Origin: Liolophura sinensis
Taxonomy: Eukaryota > Mollusca > Polyplacophora > Chitonida > Chitonidae
Length of the DNA stretch: 64,000 nucleotides
Assembly (NCBI RefSeq): GCF_032854445.1
Contig: NC_088300.1
Location: forward strand, 27,693,608-27,757,607
Direction of reading: 5' to 3'
Shown here in pieces: positions 34,601 through 49,600 of this stretch. The position numbers were made by a program, and so were the translations under genes. Each line of letters begins with the position of its first letter. The stretch's first letter is position 1. Under the pieces are notes generated by a model. It was given only the letters and a program-made list of their open reading frames with translations, ran no database searches and had not been told where the DNA came from.

Positions 34601-37600
34601 TGTTTTGCCTTCTCTGGAGTTACTCTACGTGCAATCTACATTACTTGTGCAACATAAACAATTACGTCTTTACATCCTAGCTTATTCCAAATCATTGCTC
34701 TAAGAGTATACTTTTTTTTTCCACCTAAAGAGAAATTTGAATATTAATCTTAATGTATTGGTGTGCATAATTTTCCAGACAGATTTGATCACATCTACAG
34801 AGCTGCAGAATAACAAAGCAGTCCATCCAAGAAACAACCAACAATATCCACAAGGCACAAAATCATCTTTACAATCTGAAAAGTAATTAAACCTAACACA
34901 TGACAATTAAATATACAAATTTGTAACATAAACAAGTAACATCACTACTATGCTAATGTTTAATGATCCATTATGTCAGCAAAACTGACAATACCTCAAA
35001 CGTAAGTACATAAAAATTACCTTTTGCATTGGTTTCCACAACATATCTCAGCTGCAAGGCTAACTCCTGATCACTGAATAGATGCAGCGCACTGACGGCA
35101 CTCTCAGCAGGTACAGTCTGTCCCCCTTTCTCCAAGTAATACACCATGTCTACATTGTTCCCTGTATCTGCTCGCTCCACATTTATCATCTGGGATAGAG
35201 ACAAAAGTTTAAGTTCGCATGAACATTGTAAGTCAAAATTCTCAAGAACATTTTAAGTCCTAAAATATGTTATTAAATAGATGGCAAAATCAGTTTAAAA
35301 GTTAGAGAGCAAACTGAAACAACTCTGCCAGAAATTACAGCCTCGGCTCAGAAAACAGAAATGAACTGTGAAGGGTTTACAAGGCCACTTTCTCAAATTT
35401 TTGAGAATAAATTTTTTAAAACATATGTCTGTAAATCACGCCCAATTAATTTGGCATTTTCATGCTTCAATGTTTTTTTTACCATTAAATTGAGAGGAAC
35501 TTCGTTTACAGAGCTTTATCCAAAGGCCCAGCCCATTTACATAAATGAAGACATCCATAGAGTAGACATAACACGATATCCCACATATAGGTATCAGCTG
35601 ATTTCTGATCCCTCAACAATGTTCTGATCTGCAAAGCATTATTTACAACTACATACCTGTAGCTGTATGTCCCCTGCCTGTGCGTAGCGCTTGCGTCGAC
35701 GTCTCAGTGGTACGTAGGTCCCATTCAGAATCTCTTCAGCCCTGGTGAAGGCTTGCCTGTACGTCACAGCTAGACGGGACTCCATCTTGTCCTCAAAAGA
35801 TTTGGTGCTGACGTCCTCCGTTCTTGGCACCTTGATAACTGTTGAAACAAAAGCACAAAATGACACTCTGCAAAGCAGTGATAATTTATAGCAATTGACA
35901 CAAACATATAAGTGGACAACTTATTACTAGATAATGCTACCGGAATTCGTTTCCCTTTTCGACCAACAGGCATCAAGCCACAGCTATGTGCCAGACTGTG
36001 AAATTTGCCACTTTTACTTCAAAGATCGAAACTTAAAACAATGCTGCAATGGTGGGGTGGGCAACTGTTTTCTCGCCTCGCCCGATGGCTAGACAAACAT
36101 CGCCATGGGAGCATGGTGCACATGCCTGGCCTGTTTAGTGAAGCCATGAAATAATAAAATTTTAATTCTACCACATTCCAAAGTGTTATACAAGTTGTCA
36201 TTGCTATATTGCTGTATATGTATCCCAAAATGGTTCAATTGTCCTAGTAATAAGTTTGTACTCACCAGTAACAACCCAGACATGTTTCAAGGCTTCACTC
36301 ATGTTCAGGGTCGGTTCTACAGTCGGTGCTGTCACTGCTGGTGAGCTGGAAGATGAAGTCGTCTCACTGACTGAAGAGGTCACATCTGGTGTTGATGAAG
36401 TCGGCGTCACAGTGTCACTAAACACTGAGGATGTCTTAACTGGTGCTATATCCACAGTGTCCGATAACGCTGAAAAGAGTGGTGTCGTTTGCACAGATGC
36501 TACAGTGGTCAACATAGAGACGGGTTCTGTTGTCCTGATCTGAGTCTCTACGTCCAGGGATGATGCAGTTACTGTATCCAACACAGTCTCACTGACCACT
36601 TCAGATATAGATGATACTGATTCCACTGTTGACTCAGTGACCTCGGTAGAAATCGGCAATGTGTCGATCGATGATTTAATTATCACTTCTGAAATCGGTG
36701 CTGTGTACAATGAAGATTCACCAGTCATTTCTGATGCTGTTACTATTGTTGATTCAATGATAACTTCTGATACTGGTCTTGTTTCTATTGCTGATTGACT
36801 GGTCACATCAGAAACACTTGCTGTCTCTCTCTCACTAATAACTGAAGAAATTGGCACTGTGACTGTTGGCCTTTGACTCATCATAACAGATGATACATCT
36901 GGTGTCTCCAAAGTGGTTTCACTAGGCAGGAGCATTGAGGACAACGGTACAGTTTCAGTTGTTGTCTCCGTGACTACAGATGAAACCACTTCTGTAACGA
37001 ATGTAGTCTCTGTTACAAAAGTTGTCCTTATGATTACTGAAGACAATGGTACAGTTTGCACAGTTTCAGTGAACAGTGAAGAAGCTGGCGGAGATGAAAG
37101 ACTGGTCTCAATTATTGCGGAGGAAAATGGAATTGTTTTGAGCATTGAGTCACTGACTGGCTCTTCAGTAGCGGTGCTGACAAATGTTTCTACAGACTGC
37201 GATGTTTCTAATGTCTCAGTGATTGCTGTGGATAATAAAGTTGATGATTCACTGTCTTTACTCAAATACACTGAGGAATCTACTGGAAAGACAGGGAATG
37301 CCGTTGAGAAGTCTGTGGACGGAGAAAGCAGAGTATTTGAGGGCAAGGTGTCCAATGAAGAACTCACCCCAGTGCTTGCTGGAAATACACCTGAGCTTGG
37401 TATCTCTGACTCATAGACCTCTGTTCTCGACATATTTACAGTTAAATTAGCAGATATCAGAGTTTCAGTAGCTTGGCTGCTTTCTGCCACTGTGGACATA
37501 AGCTCACTCTCCATGTTGGTTAGCATTTGTGTAGACACCGTAGGTGTTTGATAAGTCATCCATGTAAAAGACATAGACTCTGTTGGGATCAATTGCTGAG

Positions 37601-40600
37601 ACTGAATGGCAGTTGCAACAGACACAGTTGGGAACACTTGGCTTTCATCAGAGACATTTGGAGACAGACTAGACAAGACAAGACCAGGATCTGTAGTAGA
37701 CACTTGCGCAGGTGAGACAATTACAGTAGGTTCACCCATAGATGAGAAGTCGGGTAATTTCGTTGGAAACAGATCAGGTGTTTGTGACATGTTTGCAGTA
37801 GATTTATCCAGCAAGGAAAAGTCAGATACCGTTGTTGGAAACAAACCACGTGTCTGAGACACATTTACAGTAGGTTTACCCACAGATGAGAAGTCAGGTA
37901 ATTTTGTCGGGAACAGACCAGGTGTCTGTGAGACATTTGCAGTAGATTCACTCACAGGTGAGGAGTAAAGTAATGTTGTTGAAAACAGATCAGGTGTCTG
38001 TGACACATTTACAATAGATTCACTCAAAGACGAGAAGACAGGTAATGTTGCTGGAATGAGATCAGGTGTCTGCGACACACTTACAGTAGCTTCACTCATA
38101 GACGAGAAGTCAGATAATGTTGTTGGAAACAGACCAGGTGTCTGCGACATATTTAATGTAGCTCCAATCATAGACGAGAAGTCAGATAATGTTGTTGGAA
38201 ACAGACCAGGTGTCTGCGACATATTTAATGTAGCTCCAATCATAGATGAGAAGTTGGATAATTTTGCTGGGTACAGATCAGGTGTCTGCGACACTTTTAC
38301 AGTGGATTCACTCATAGATGAGAGGGCAGGTAATGTTGTTGGGTATAGACCAGGTGTCTGCGACATGTTTACAGTAGATTCACCCATCGACGAGAAGACA
38401 GGTAATGTTGTTGAGTACAGATCAGGTGACTGCCACACATTTATAGTGGATTTGCTCACAGATGAAAAAGCAGGTAATGTTGGATAAAGGTCAGATGTTT
38501 GAGACATATTTACTATAGATTCACCCATCGACGAGAAGACAGGTAATGTTGTTGGGTACAGATCAGGTGACTGCCACACATTTACAGTGGATTTGCTCAC
38601 AGATGAGAAGGCAGGTAATGTTGGGTAAAGGCCAGGTGTTTGAGACATATCTAAAGTAGATTCATCCACAGACGTTAAGTCAGGTAATGTTGTTGGGTAC
38701 AGATCAGGTGTCTGCGACACTTTTACAGTGGATTCGCTCACAGATGAGAAGGCAGGTAATGTTGGGTAAAGGCCAGGTGTTTGAGACATATTTACCGTAG
38801 ATTCAACCATAGATGTGGAATCAGGTAATGTTGTTTGAAACAAACCAGATGTCTGTGACACATTTATAGTAGATTCACCTAATGACGAAAAATCAGGTAA
38901 TTTTGTTGGGAATAGACCAAGTGTCTGCAATGAAGAGTCAAAATAGGATGGCAACAACATGGTGCTGAGTTCAGACGATGTAGACAAATGGCCAGTGCTG
39001 ACTGTGGAGCTATATGGATGTAATGTAGGCACAGAGACTGTCTCACTTAAAAACAAACTATCCGTTAAGAATCCAGTAGGACTTGGTAGCACTGAAGTCC
39101 CCACACCCACACTGGTATGCGAGACATACAAAGAGGTAAACACAGTTTCAGCTTGTGCCAACGTTTCACTGGGAGGGACAGATACAGTGGCTTGTGCGGA
39201 ATTTTCAGTTAAATTTGGTGTTGAGGACATGACAAGAGACGAAAGCAACCACGTCTGCATTATCACTGATGAGGTATCCATGTTTCCAGACACAAAAGTT
39301 TCCATTGAGATATTTACTTTGTGTGACCTTGTAGCCCCTGGGAAAATACTTGTCTCCTTTTCTAGAATGTGAGTGGGAGCCAAAGGTGATGATGATGATG
39401 ATGATACAACTCCCGTCAATAAGTCAGAAGAAATGTTCCAGAGTGTTCCTCTAGACTGCATTCCTTGATAAACTGAGCTTTCTTCAGAAACAGCAGTTAC
39501 AAACAAACCACTACTACCGGGAAAATTGTCAGACTGTAACAGAGATGATATATCCGTATTACTTGTGACTGCATCATGACTGGTTAATAAACCAGTTTCA
39601 GTTAAAACTGACGCGTTAAGAGAAGATGACACCATAACTGGTGTCGGCATAAATGGTGGAATAATCAATAAAAACTGGCACTGAGGTGGACTTGAAAGCA
39701 ACGTCAGATGTAACATTTATCGAAGCACCGTCAAACATACTGGACGGAAGAAACTCAAAGGCACTGGTCGTTTCAAATCTTGTTGTTCGCGTTATATCCA
39801 AAGAACCACTCTTCTGATCAGTGCTCTCCACAGTGTCATCAGAAAACACTGATGTCGTCTTCACGTCTTGTTGAGACTCAATTGCCGTCGTAGGAAACAT
39901 TGGTGCCGATGTGTGCAGTAACTGGTGCTCATCACTGGCCAGAGACACACCAGAGACTCCACCCGGGAAAACATCACTCTGTGACAACACGTCTGCAAAA
40001 CCAAAATCAACATTAGCACCTGAAGTTTGAGCGCGCAAATGAAAGGGAAATGTACTAACAAGCTGGAGACTACTGTAGACAGTATTATTATTGTCAGCAC
40101 GCATATTATTGTTAGATGTTAGAGGAGAATTCATCCAGGGAGTAGGGTTAGTGTTAAGTGAATCAGGGTTAGTATACTCTGCTGAATAATCGTAGTGTGT
40201 TGTAACTATCAGGGATTCCAGGACACCTGAATGCTTGCTTAACCACTCACCAGATGACGTGGACACCAAAGCACCATGGGAGGACACTAGTTGGGACACC
40301 AGTGGGGGTGGAGGGGTTTGATCTAATACAGCAGATCGACTTACTCCCAAAGCACTATCTATTGCTACAGGTAAAGGGGTAGATGGGGGTGACCATGAAA
40401 TGTTGGACAACATTGTCTCGGGAGTAGAATAGGATCCATTGTGGATAACATCGGAGTATTCTTCAGACGCTTCAGCTGCGCTCAGACCAGTCAGATATGC
40501 TGTGTCCTGTCCTCCCCTTGTGAATATGTTATCATGAACTACTGAGGACAGCGATGTGATCGACGTGTTAGATGTACTGGAAAAGTCTGCTTGATGTTCA

Positions 40601-43600
40601 CCCAGAACACTGAGGGTATGTGATAGGTCTGTTATTGGCAGCAGGGATGTTGGTACACTGTTGGTCATGTACAATAAGCCACTGGAGAGCTGCACAAATA
40701 CATCTGTAGATCCTATCCCTTGCATAGTGGAAGGGCTGGGCTGAAGATCCATGAAATCCATTGTTACTGATGAAGACAGTGAAGAGTGGCTGCTACTGAC
40801 AGAATGCAAAACAGAGTCTTCAAACATTTTGGACGAAGGCAACGCATCTTGATGCGAGTACAATGACTGGCTATGTGAAATGTCTGGGGACTTCCTGGAT
40901 GACCTGTTTAAAACAATGATTAAAACTTTATATATGCACATAACATGGCCAGCACAATAACTATTTGCACAGACATATTCTGTGTTGGGTTAAACTGACA
41001 GCAATAAGATATTGATGTATCTGGAAGATATTGCAACAACTAAATCAAATGTCTCACAAGGTTATTTATTTCAGGGATTGGTACCTGACTCAAGGATATT
41101 TCATTAGAGGGCAAGACAAATTTATGGATGGTAAAAATAATCTCATGGATATAAAAATCCTAATCAAAATCAAACTTATATTGTGGTATTTAATATTTTT
41201 GTAGTTAATGCGATCCTAAAAACTGTTTTACTTAACCTCAAATAGGCTTATGGGTGGAGAGCCAGGGAATGGCAGACTGGAAACTAATAGCTTCACCAGG
41301 TACCTGATGGAAAGGCAGTGAGCAACATGTCTTGAAAACAGAGATAATGAAATAGGTCCATATGAAAACTTACTGGTATTGTAATGTCATAGTAAAGTTG
41401 CCATCCCAGTCTGTAGACTGTTGAATGGTCCCCATATCCTCTGTGTCTCTCGGTGTAGCCTGGGTGGATATTAGAACTGATGATGGCACATTGGAGGTTA
41501 TATCCTGGATCACTGGAGTAGCCTCACTCACAGGAGGGGTCAACCAGACACCCAGCCTACTGTCTTTGACTAGTGAGTCTTCCGCAGAACTACTTGTCAC
41601 CAATGCAGATAATCCGTTTCCAAACTTTTGAACAGATTGAGTGTTCAATCTGGTAACAGGTTCTGTGCTTGTAATGTCAACAGATCTAAGGAAGGAAGGC
41701 TCTTTAGAAGTACTTGTCACTGGTGTAGATAATCCACTTTCGAAATTCTGAACTTGAACAGATTGAGTGTTCAACCTGACAACAGATTCTGTAATCTGGG
41801 CAGATGTTAAGAAGGAAGGTTTTTCAGAACTAGTTGTCATTAGTGTAGCTAATCCGCTTTCAACATTTTCAACATGAACAGATGGAGTGTTCAAGTCAGT
41901 AACAGGTCCTGTGCTTGTAATGCCGTCAGATCTAAGGAAGGACGGCTCTTTAGAAGTACTAGTCCCTTGTGTAGATAATCCTCTATCGAAATTCTGACCT
42001 CGAACAGATTGAGTGTTCAAGTGGGTAACATGTTCTGTGCTTGTTATCTCGACAGATCCAAAGTATGAAGGTTTGACTGATTCAGTGTTCATGTTATGGA
42101 CAGATTGAAGATTAAATTCACTTTTCATGGGACCTGTGTTCACACCAGTGAAGTATTCCTCCTTTGTACTTCCACTGCTTACACCAATGTCTGACTTCAT
42201 AGTGCCTATAACTATCCTGGATCTGATGTTCATACTTTCAGTGTTTGTACTGCTGATAGCCTCAGTGCCTGTTCCTATAAATTCCATAGCTTCAGTGTTC
42301 ATACTTCCTAACAGTTCAGCGTCCACCCCCATGGTAGATTCAGTGATTAGCCTGGTGCTCATGCTCTCGATTGCTTCAGGGTCTTCTGTGTTCATATGTC
42401 TGATGTCATCCACAGTAGAGCTTGGCAAAGATGGTGTTATGGAATGGACCATGAATTCTGCTATAGGTGTGGTCAAAACAAAGCTAACAGACAATGAGGC
42501 GGGTAAGGTTTTAGCAGTCTCAGTTGCTGCTTCAATGATTGGGGACACTTTTGAAGTCGGAAAGTCTATTTCTGCAGAGCTTAGGGTTATGCTGGTTTGG
42601 GAAGGCATTATCACTGGACTTGTAACAATAGCCGACACATCCGCATTGGAAGTCGACATTAAACGGGTGGAAGCACTAGGAGTTAATAATTGTGTAGAAC
42701 CCAATAAAATATTTTGGAAAAGAGAAAATATATAATTATCGGTGTAAAAACTGGTCGCTGTTTGCTTTGAGCTTGGATTGATACCACTGTCCTGGTGTGA
42801 GGGATGAATGGTGGAGAAATGTTGCCAGGCTGTCTCTGTCTGTCTTATGGAGGGTGTAAATTGAACTTCAGATACGGGCTTTGACGTCTCCGGCTGATTG
42901 GTTTTGGTAAGGCGAAGCATGTTGAATAAAGTCCACCCAAATCCAAGCTGACTTCCTGCTGTTGTTGAACTTGATGGCGTTGTACTAAATGAGCCTGTGT
43001 TGCTGATGCCATCTTTTATCTCTGATGATGAGTACAGATCTGTCCGATGAGGGGTGATGTTTGGTGGCTGGGTAACACTATGTTCTGTGGGATCAGAAAC
43101 CTGCGGGGAGGGTACAGGCTGGACAGTTGGGAGAGAGGGCTGAAGAGATGGGAGGAAAAACAGGTCCACTACACCCGAGTACTCAGAAGAGGAGGAGTTA
43201 TCTGTTAGTAGCAGAAAAAACAACCACAATCATGTAGTATGAGTAACAAACAAGGTTAGCACACGGGAAGGCATGTGTAGCACAACACAATGTACAGAAA
43301 GAATTCAATAAATCATAAAAAGATTGGAAAGGTTAGTAGTTAGGATCAAAATACATCAAATTACATCAAATTAAAATCTATTCATACTTCAATAACAAAG
43401 AAAAAAATCAAACAAATGAACAGGTGAATGAACAGCTAATACTTCAAAGTTCACAACCGGTAAGCCACTAGGACAGATTCAGATGTGGTCAAATGCTTTC
43501 AAGAAGAACAAGTTTTCATATATGTAAGTAAATATTATCACAAACCCTCCATAAGTTATTTACTTAAAATCTTTGGACAGTGTTCAGACCCCTAGCTAGG

Positions 43601-46600
43601 ATTTGGTGAAGGCATGGGGGAAAGAGCATCCCAGCCAAATGAGCCGGGCTTCTGAGGAAAATTTGCATTGCCAGAAATGCTTTCGTCGCATCAAAAGGGT
43701 AGTTTTACATCTAACATCAGGATAAATTAAGTGGCCTAAAATATAGTAATATAGTAAAACATGGTCATACGGGATCCTTAATCGCAAGGCTTGCTGCTGT
43801 ATCCAATTCGAAAGATATGACATCTGACCATAATTCCGGGGTCACCACAGAAGGGAATTTTTCTCATTCCACTGCAGGCATTTTAGTGCTTAATTTCATG
43901 GGGTTTGGTGGCGAAGTGGATGATGACGCTTGTAGAACTGTGCAAACGGGGCTGCTGTAAGATGAGTGGGGAAGTTATCAGTGACTTGCCAATGATAGGT
44001 GGTTTACCCCGGTTTCTTCCGGCGGTTACCTCCACCCACCTGACAATACTGACATACCGTCATATGAGTGAAATAATCACGACTGTGGTGTAAAACAACA
44101 ATCAGTATATCAAATATCTTACAGGACAAATAAAATGTTAATTGAAACTGATTTTGGCAGCCCACGATTTCAGTACTTGCTGTGACAACAAAATCTTTCA
44201 TATATTATCACTCCAGCCTTCCAAGATCTATTTTCACTACCTTCTGTGTTCAACTTTCTTCAGCTGAAAGGAAACAGGATCAATTACTTTTTAGAGTAAA
44301 TCAGGTTTGCAATCCCTCTAAAGCAGCAAAAATTTCCCTCACAGAAAGCAAACAGCTCATCAGGGGTCATGCACTGTGGCTATACTGAAAAGAATTTCCT
44401 ACATCAAAATCGTGTAAGGTTTAACAGTAATCTGGAACTCAATAGTAAGCTGCACTAAAAGTCAGCGCACTGGCATATTTGACAAACTTTCGCCTGAAAA
44501 CACCTGCTTTCCGAGCCAATTAAAAGGCTAAAATATTGCCTTTGGAGGTTAAACTGAAATTTTATATGGGGAGATCATCCTGCCTTGTTCTAGGATGGAT
44601 TGACTCTTCCTAGATGGCCGAGCTGAACTCGGCATGCTACTGTGTCAACTCACTGCATTGACATTCTAGGCACTACACGCCTAATTTATGATTTAGTGAG
44701 CAATGGCTTGGCAAGGTCACAAAATTTGAGCATTTCCGCAGACATTGCGCTGCAAGCTGACTCCAGAACTTCGGAAACCATGCCTCAGACACTAAAGATG
44801 TCTTAACTAACGGGTTTCCGATTTGGAAGTAACTCTCGGGAATTGGAGGCAAAAAATAACTCCAGGTATATATGAGATCATATGCCAATGGAATTATTGT
44901 GCAGGGTGTTGTTTTATTCGACAGAAAATTAAAAATACAGAAAAAAATACTTTACAAAGGACATTTTTAGGCATGGCGCTAGGCACTGCGGTTTCACAGA
45001 GGGATGGCAAACGTTCCGAGAGGCATGGCGGAGCGCCACTCGATAAAACGTTGGTGGTGGCCATATTGAAGGGTGGAGGAAAGTATGTGGGCAAAAGTAA
45101 ATTGGATATTAAACTTAATGCCTGAGCCTCAACCTGCAACAAGGCTGCATCACCAATTTGAAAACAGAACCTTAAAATGCCAAGTGGTACCAGTCTGAAC
45201 TTAGAAAGCCTACATCATTTGACCAGTGAGAACACTGTTGTATGTATACAAAAAGTTAATGTCATCATGTAACGTTGAGTTTTTCTGAACATAAACACAA
45301 ACCAAATTCCTAATGATACCCACTATTAAAGCACCCCTTATTAAAGAGAGAAAAAGGGTAGGGTATGCACAATAAAGACAACAAAGAAATACACACACAA
45401 GCAAACACAGTATAGATCATGCTTTTACAAACATGTTAATACAACACAGACTGCACCTGGGGAAAATGACTGAACATGACAAGAGCAGAGGTGAGAGTGC
45501 AAATATATCAAAACAAACATTTCTCTTGTACAGTCAGTGATTAGTGACACATCCTTATCTAATCTGTCTTACCTGATTTATCCAGGTATGTGTAATGACA
45601 AACAAGTATACCATAACAAAGATGCTATTGGCTTTCAACAAACAGTTATTTTTCCAGTCAAGTGGATAAAAAAAAAAAAAAATTCCTCCGACAATACATC
45701 TATCAATCTTCATACTTTTCCTCCTATTGTGATTTGTAGCTTTGACCTTAAAAATTTGATACAACAGATAAAAAATAACAGGCACAGCACATATATCTGA
45801 AAAAATTCTAGGCCTACAGTTGAGAAAAAGAAGTATGTGGTACAATGATAAATATACATTTACTGACATGTTCAATGCACCCGTACATAAACAAGTCTTA
45901 CACACGAATGTCCATGTACTTCATAATGATCTCTGCATCTTATTAACGCTTACTTTGCTTTTGTATTTTGGTTACAGATTTTTAATATTGCTTGGTTATC
46001 ATATATACTGAAGAAAACATAAACACTGTTTGCAGTTCAATTCAACTTGACTAAGGTGTCCAATTAGAATGCCATTGTAGATTACCACTCTGAAAAACCT
46101 GTTACTCAATAATTTTGAATTTCCACTTACATGTAACAAATGCAGCCATCTAAAGCTGACATTCCTTAAATTAAATTTACTTATACCTATTATTCATTCT
46201 GTTTAATAAACTGAATTGCCATCAGAAGTTCCAACCCACACAATATATGCATAACAGATCTGCCTGAAATTATGCACTATTAATTTCAATTTATATTTTA
46301 ATGGAATCTTTAATTACCACATATATGAAGTTTTACATTCAGCATATACAGCTCCTATAACTTGCGTACACTAATTTACAGTACTGTCAACAGTCTAACT
46401 GAACAGGTATTCCTTCCATGCAAAAAGTATGTTGTACCCACATGACATATGTATGGAAATTCCTATCACATTAATTTCCATCAAAATAAAAACCAACAAA
46501 ACAACAAAAACAATAGCACTGACAAAAAAGCAGAGGTGTAATCAATGTTGTTGGTCACTATCACTTTGTCAGCAACACAAACAACAGAGAACAAGATCAT

Positions 46601-49600
46601 AACTCCTCGGGCAACATACTCTACTGAGTCAACCGGATTGTTCAATGTCAGTATTCCCACGCCTGTTTTTCTTCTCCATGCCTCATCTCATTGTTTAACG
46701 GAGAAAATATCCTGTTGTGGACAAGCTTACCCAACTGTATAAGCCCTATCTTCAGCTCATAACTCATACTGAACCAAACTGTCTACCATACATAAAAATA
46801 TTTCATCAAACACCCGCAACTACATGGTAATTAATACAATAGATTACAGATACCATCTCTTTTATGTTTGTTGTGCTAATTACAGGTACTTTTTCCTCTT
46901 TATGGCTCTATAGATTTGATAACGAGTAAGAAAAGACTCTTGACAATGCAATAATTAATGTACATGTATTCACCATCCAACTACAAACACCACAAATGCA
47001 ACTGAAATTCCACTACCTGTACAGGTGCTACTGAAAAAGCTTCAGGTTCATGTACCTGTCTATATCTACTGTAAATCTTGCTCATTAGATAACCTTCCCT
47101 GCAAATCTATCCACACACGCATCTATCATCTTTGTTAATACTTTTGAGCTTAACTTGTATAGTAATTCCAATGATCTGCAGCCTGATAGGTAGTACAGAA
47201 ACGTTCTGTTGATAATTGACTCTTGGTAGAGCTTATGAGTCGAATAAGGCCACAACCCTGGGGGCAACTGAGTTACGTTTTAGGCACATATAAGTAGCAG
47301 AGTGGTTTTCTACAGAAGCTAATGTCACTGAGTTCCCAAACTAATCTGTATTTATACTACACGCACACTTAGCTGCACTATCTGTACATTTTTAAGTTAC
47401 CAGTGGAATGTGATTAGTTTAAACCATTTAAACCAGTATTCATTAAGTCAATGAGCAAATTGTCCCACAAAATCCTTTTTAACAACGACAAGTATCTAAA
47501 TATTTACTTGTTAAACTTGTTGAATCCATTAGTTAACAAAGGCAAAAAAAAAAGGTCTTCTTAACAAACAGTTTATCGAAGGCCTTACAAGTCCTTTTTC
47601 CCCCCTCATTCCTGGATCATATGTACAGCCACACACTGTACAGTGACAGCCATTAAACTTCTGTATGATGTTATAAATTGTACCGGTAAATATAATAATA
47701 TATCCAAGAAAAAGTTAAACAAAGATGATTCAAATGACGCAAAAAATAAAACTATTCAATGATATAAAAAAAATCCAATTACCTAGCTTTAAAACGATTA
47801 ATTTCAAAAACTATAAACTCAACCAAGGCATTATTATGTGTTTAATGTTAACATTAAAAACTCGCAGATACCCATGATTTTCAATTAAAGCAAGACAATT
47901 ACTGATTGTCATTGCTAATTATAAATTTTAAGTTTGAGCTTGAGCAAACTCCTGTGTACTGTGCCTGTTAGAATTCGCTTGCAAGCGATGACTCTTTTTA
48001 AAAGGCAGATTTCTAATATACAGTTCACTGATATACCTGTAGCTTAAACATGTACAGCTCCATCAACATGTACACTACAGGAATGAAAGTTAACTTGAAT
48101 TCCTGCACCATAGATACAAACACTCCGGATCAAAATCACACTTGGAAGGAGCTCACCCAAAATACATGCATACAGTAGCTGTCCTACTTCATAAACATAT
48201 AACCACCTCCAGTGAGAATTGATCCGCCTATCCTAGGTCTCTTGTTCACAACATGTTCACACAAAGCCAATGTCTTTTCTGGTATCTGAGAAATAATTTA
48301 CATATAAATAAAATCAATCCTGCCTTAACTATAGCCACAGAGAAGGGATATACACAAAAGATGGTATTGATCTTCATGCAGGCACACAGGTATATCCCAC
48401 TTACGGTTAACCTGACAATGTCCTGTGAGACGTAAACACTCGTGAAAATGTCAGCCCTAGGGCAGATAAAACGGACAAGATATTCCTTCATATGTGTTAA
48501 ATGTAAAACCACTTCAGACCACCCAACGAATGTTTTTTTTTACACCATACATCTATGGTTGTTAAATGTTTCTCACATTAGATAGCTTTGATTATTGTGT
48601 CCTGATATTCAGCTGATGTTGTTTATTTATTTGATTGACATTTTACGCCGTACTCAAGAATATTTCACTTCTACAACAGCGCCCAGCATTATGGTGGGAT
48701 GAAACCAGACAGAACCTTAGGGAAACTCATGACCATGTACACATTGCTGGAAGACCTTCCCACGTACAGCAGAACTGATGTTACCCTTGAAGACAAAGCT
48801 TTAGCATCAAAAGTGACAGACTTCCTTCCAGTCAGCCACCTGCTGATAGGCTAATACAATTTTTGTGAAGTTCAGCAGATGGCCACCAGGCCCAATATAA
48901 ATTTAAAGTCTTGATCATGTGACTTGGAGAGTTCAATGACATTCCAAAGTTTTGATTTCACAACTGTACTAAAAGAGAAAATGTACAAGTATGTACATTC
49001 TAATAAAATTTTAATCATACAGTATGTAGCATCTTCAACAAAACCATACAGAAATCATAGTGCTTTACCACCATATATATGCATGCAGATGTCATTGCAT
49101 GCACAGTGTATGCGGGTCGTGCTGTAGACCTGACAACAACTAGACTACTGTGGATGTATCGCAAGTCACCCCAGAGCAGGATACTGGGTAAACCTTACAG
49201 AAGTAAGTTAAGATCAGAGCAGACCTGACAGCGACAGACTTGCATCACGGCAACTCTACCTGTAAAGCTTGCCTCAGTCTAGCCTAGTTGAAAATGTCAA
49301 TTTTTTTCGCCTGCCAGTTGGCCCGAGTAAACAAAGAGACCTGGTTGAAGACAATCTTGTGTTTTGCTGGCACCACACACCGCACTTCCTCCTCAAATAC
49401 AGCACATCCAACACTCAGCTTACATATTGACCATTTGAATCCAATGAGAATATTAACAGAGCATTTCGCATTTTTCCAAGCCTAGCTGTTGTTGAGGAGC
49501 GCAAAGACTGCGGCTCACTTAAGATGATCCTTGGGCTGCAACACAACAGCCAAGTCGAGGTGTTTATAAGAATGAGATTTCCTCTGTCACAAGCGCAATA

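Noticed and set aside
36256-39372. Plus-strand open frames across the mucin exon
   Set aside because: They are antisense shadows of the Ser/Thr-rich minus-strand exon; their repeats mirror the VNTR.
39600-39960. A short intron explaining the frame break in exon 3
   Set aside because: Plausible donors (GTATGT near 39735, and GTGCCAG) paired with nearby AGs give lengths of 0 or 2 mod 3; a length of 1 mod 3 is required.
42127-42735. 202-codon plus-strand frame with hydrophobic stretches
   Set aside because: Antisense shadow of KIAA1549-like exon 2. The hydrophobic look comes from complemented Ser/Thr/Glu codons.
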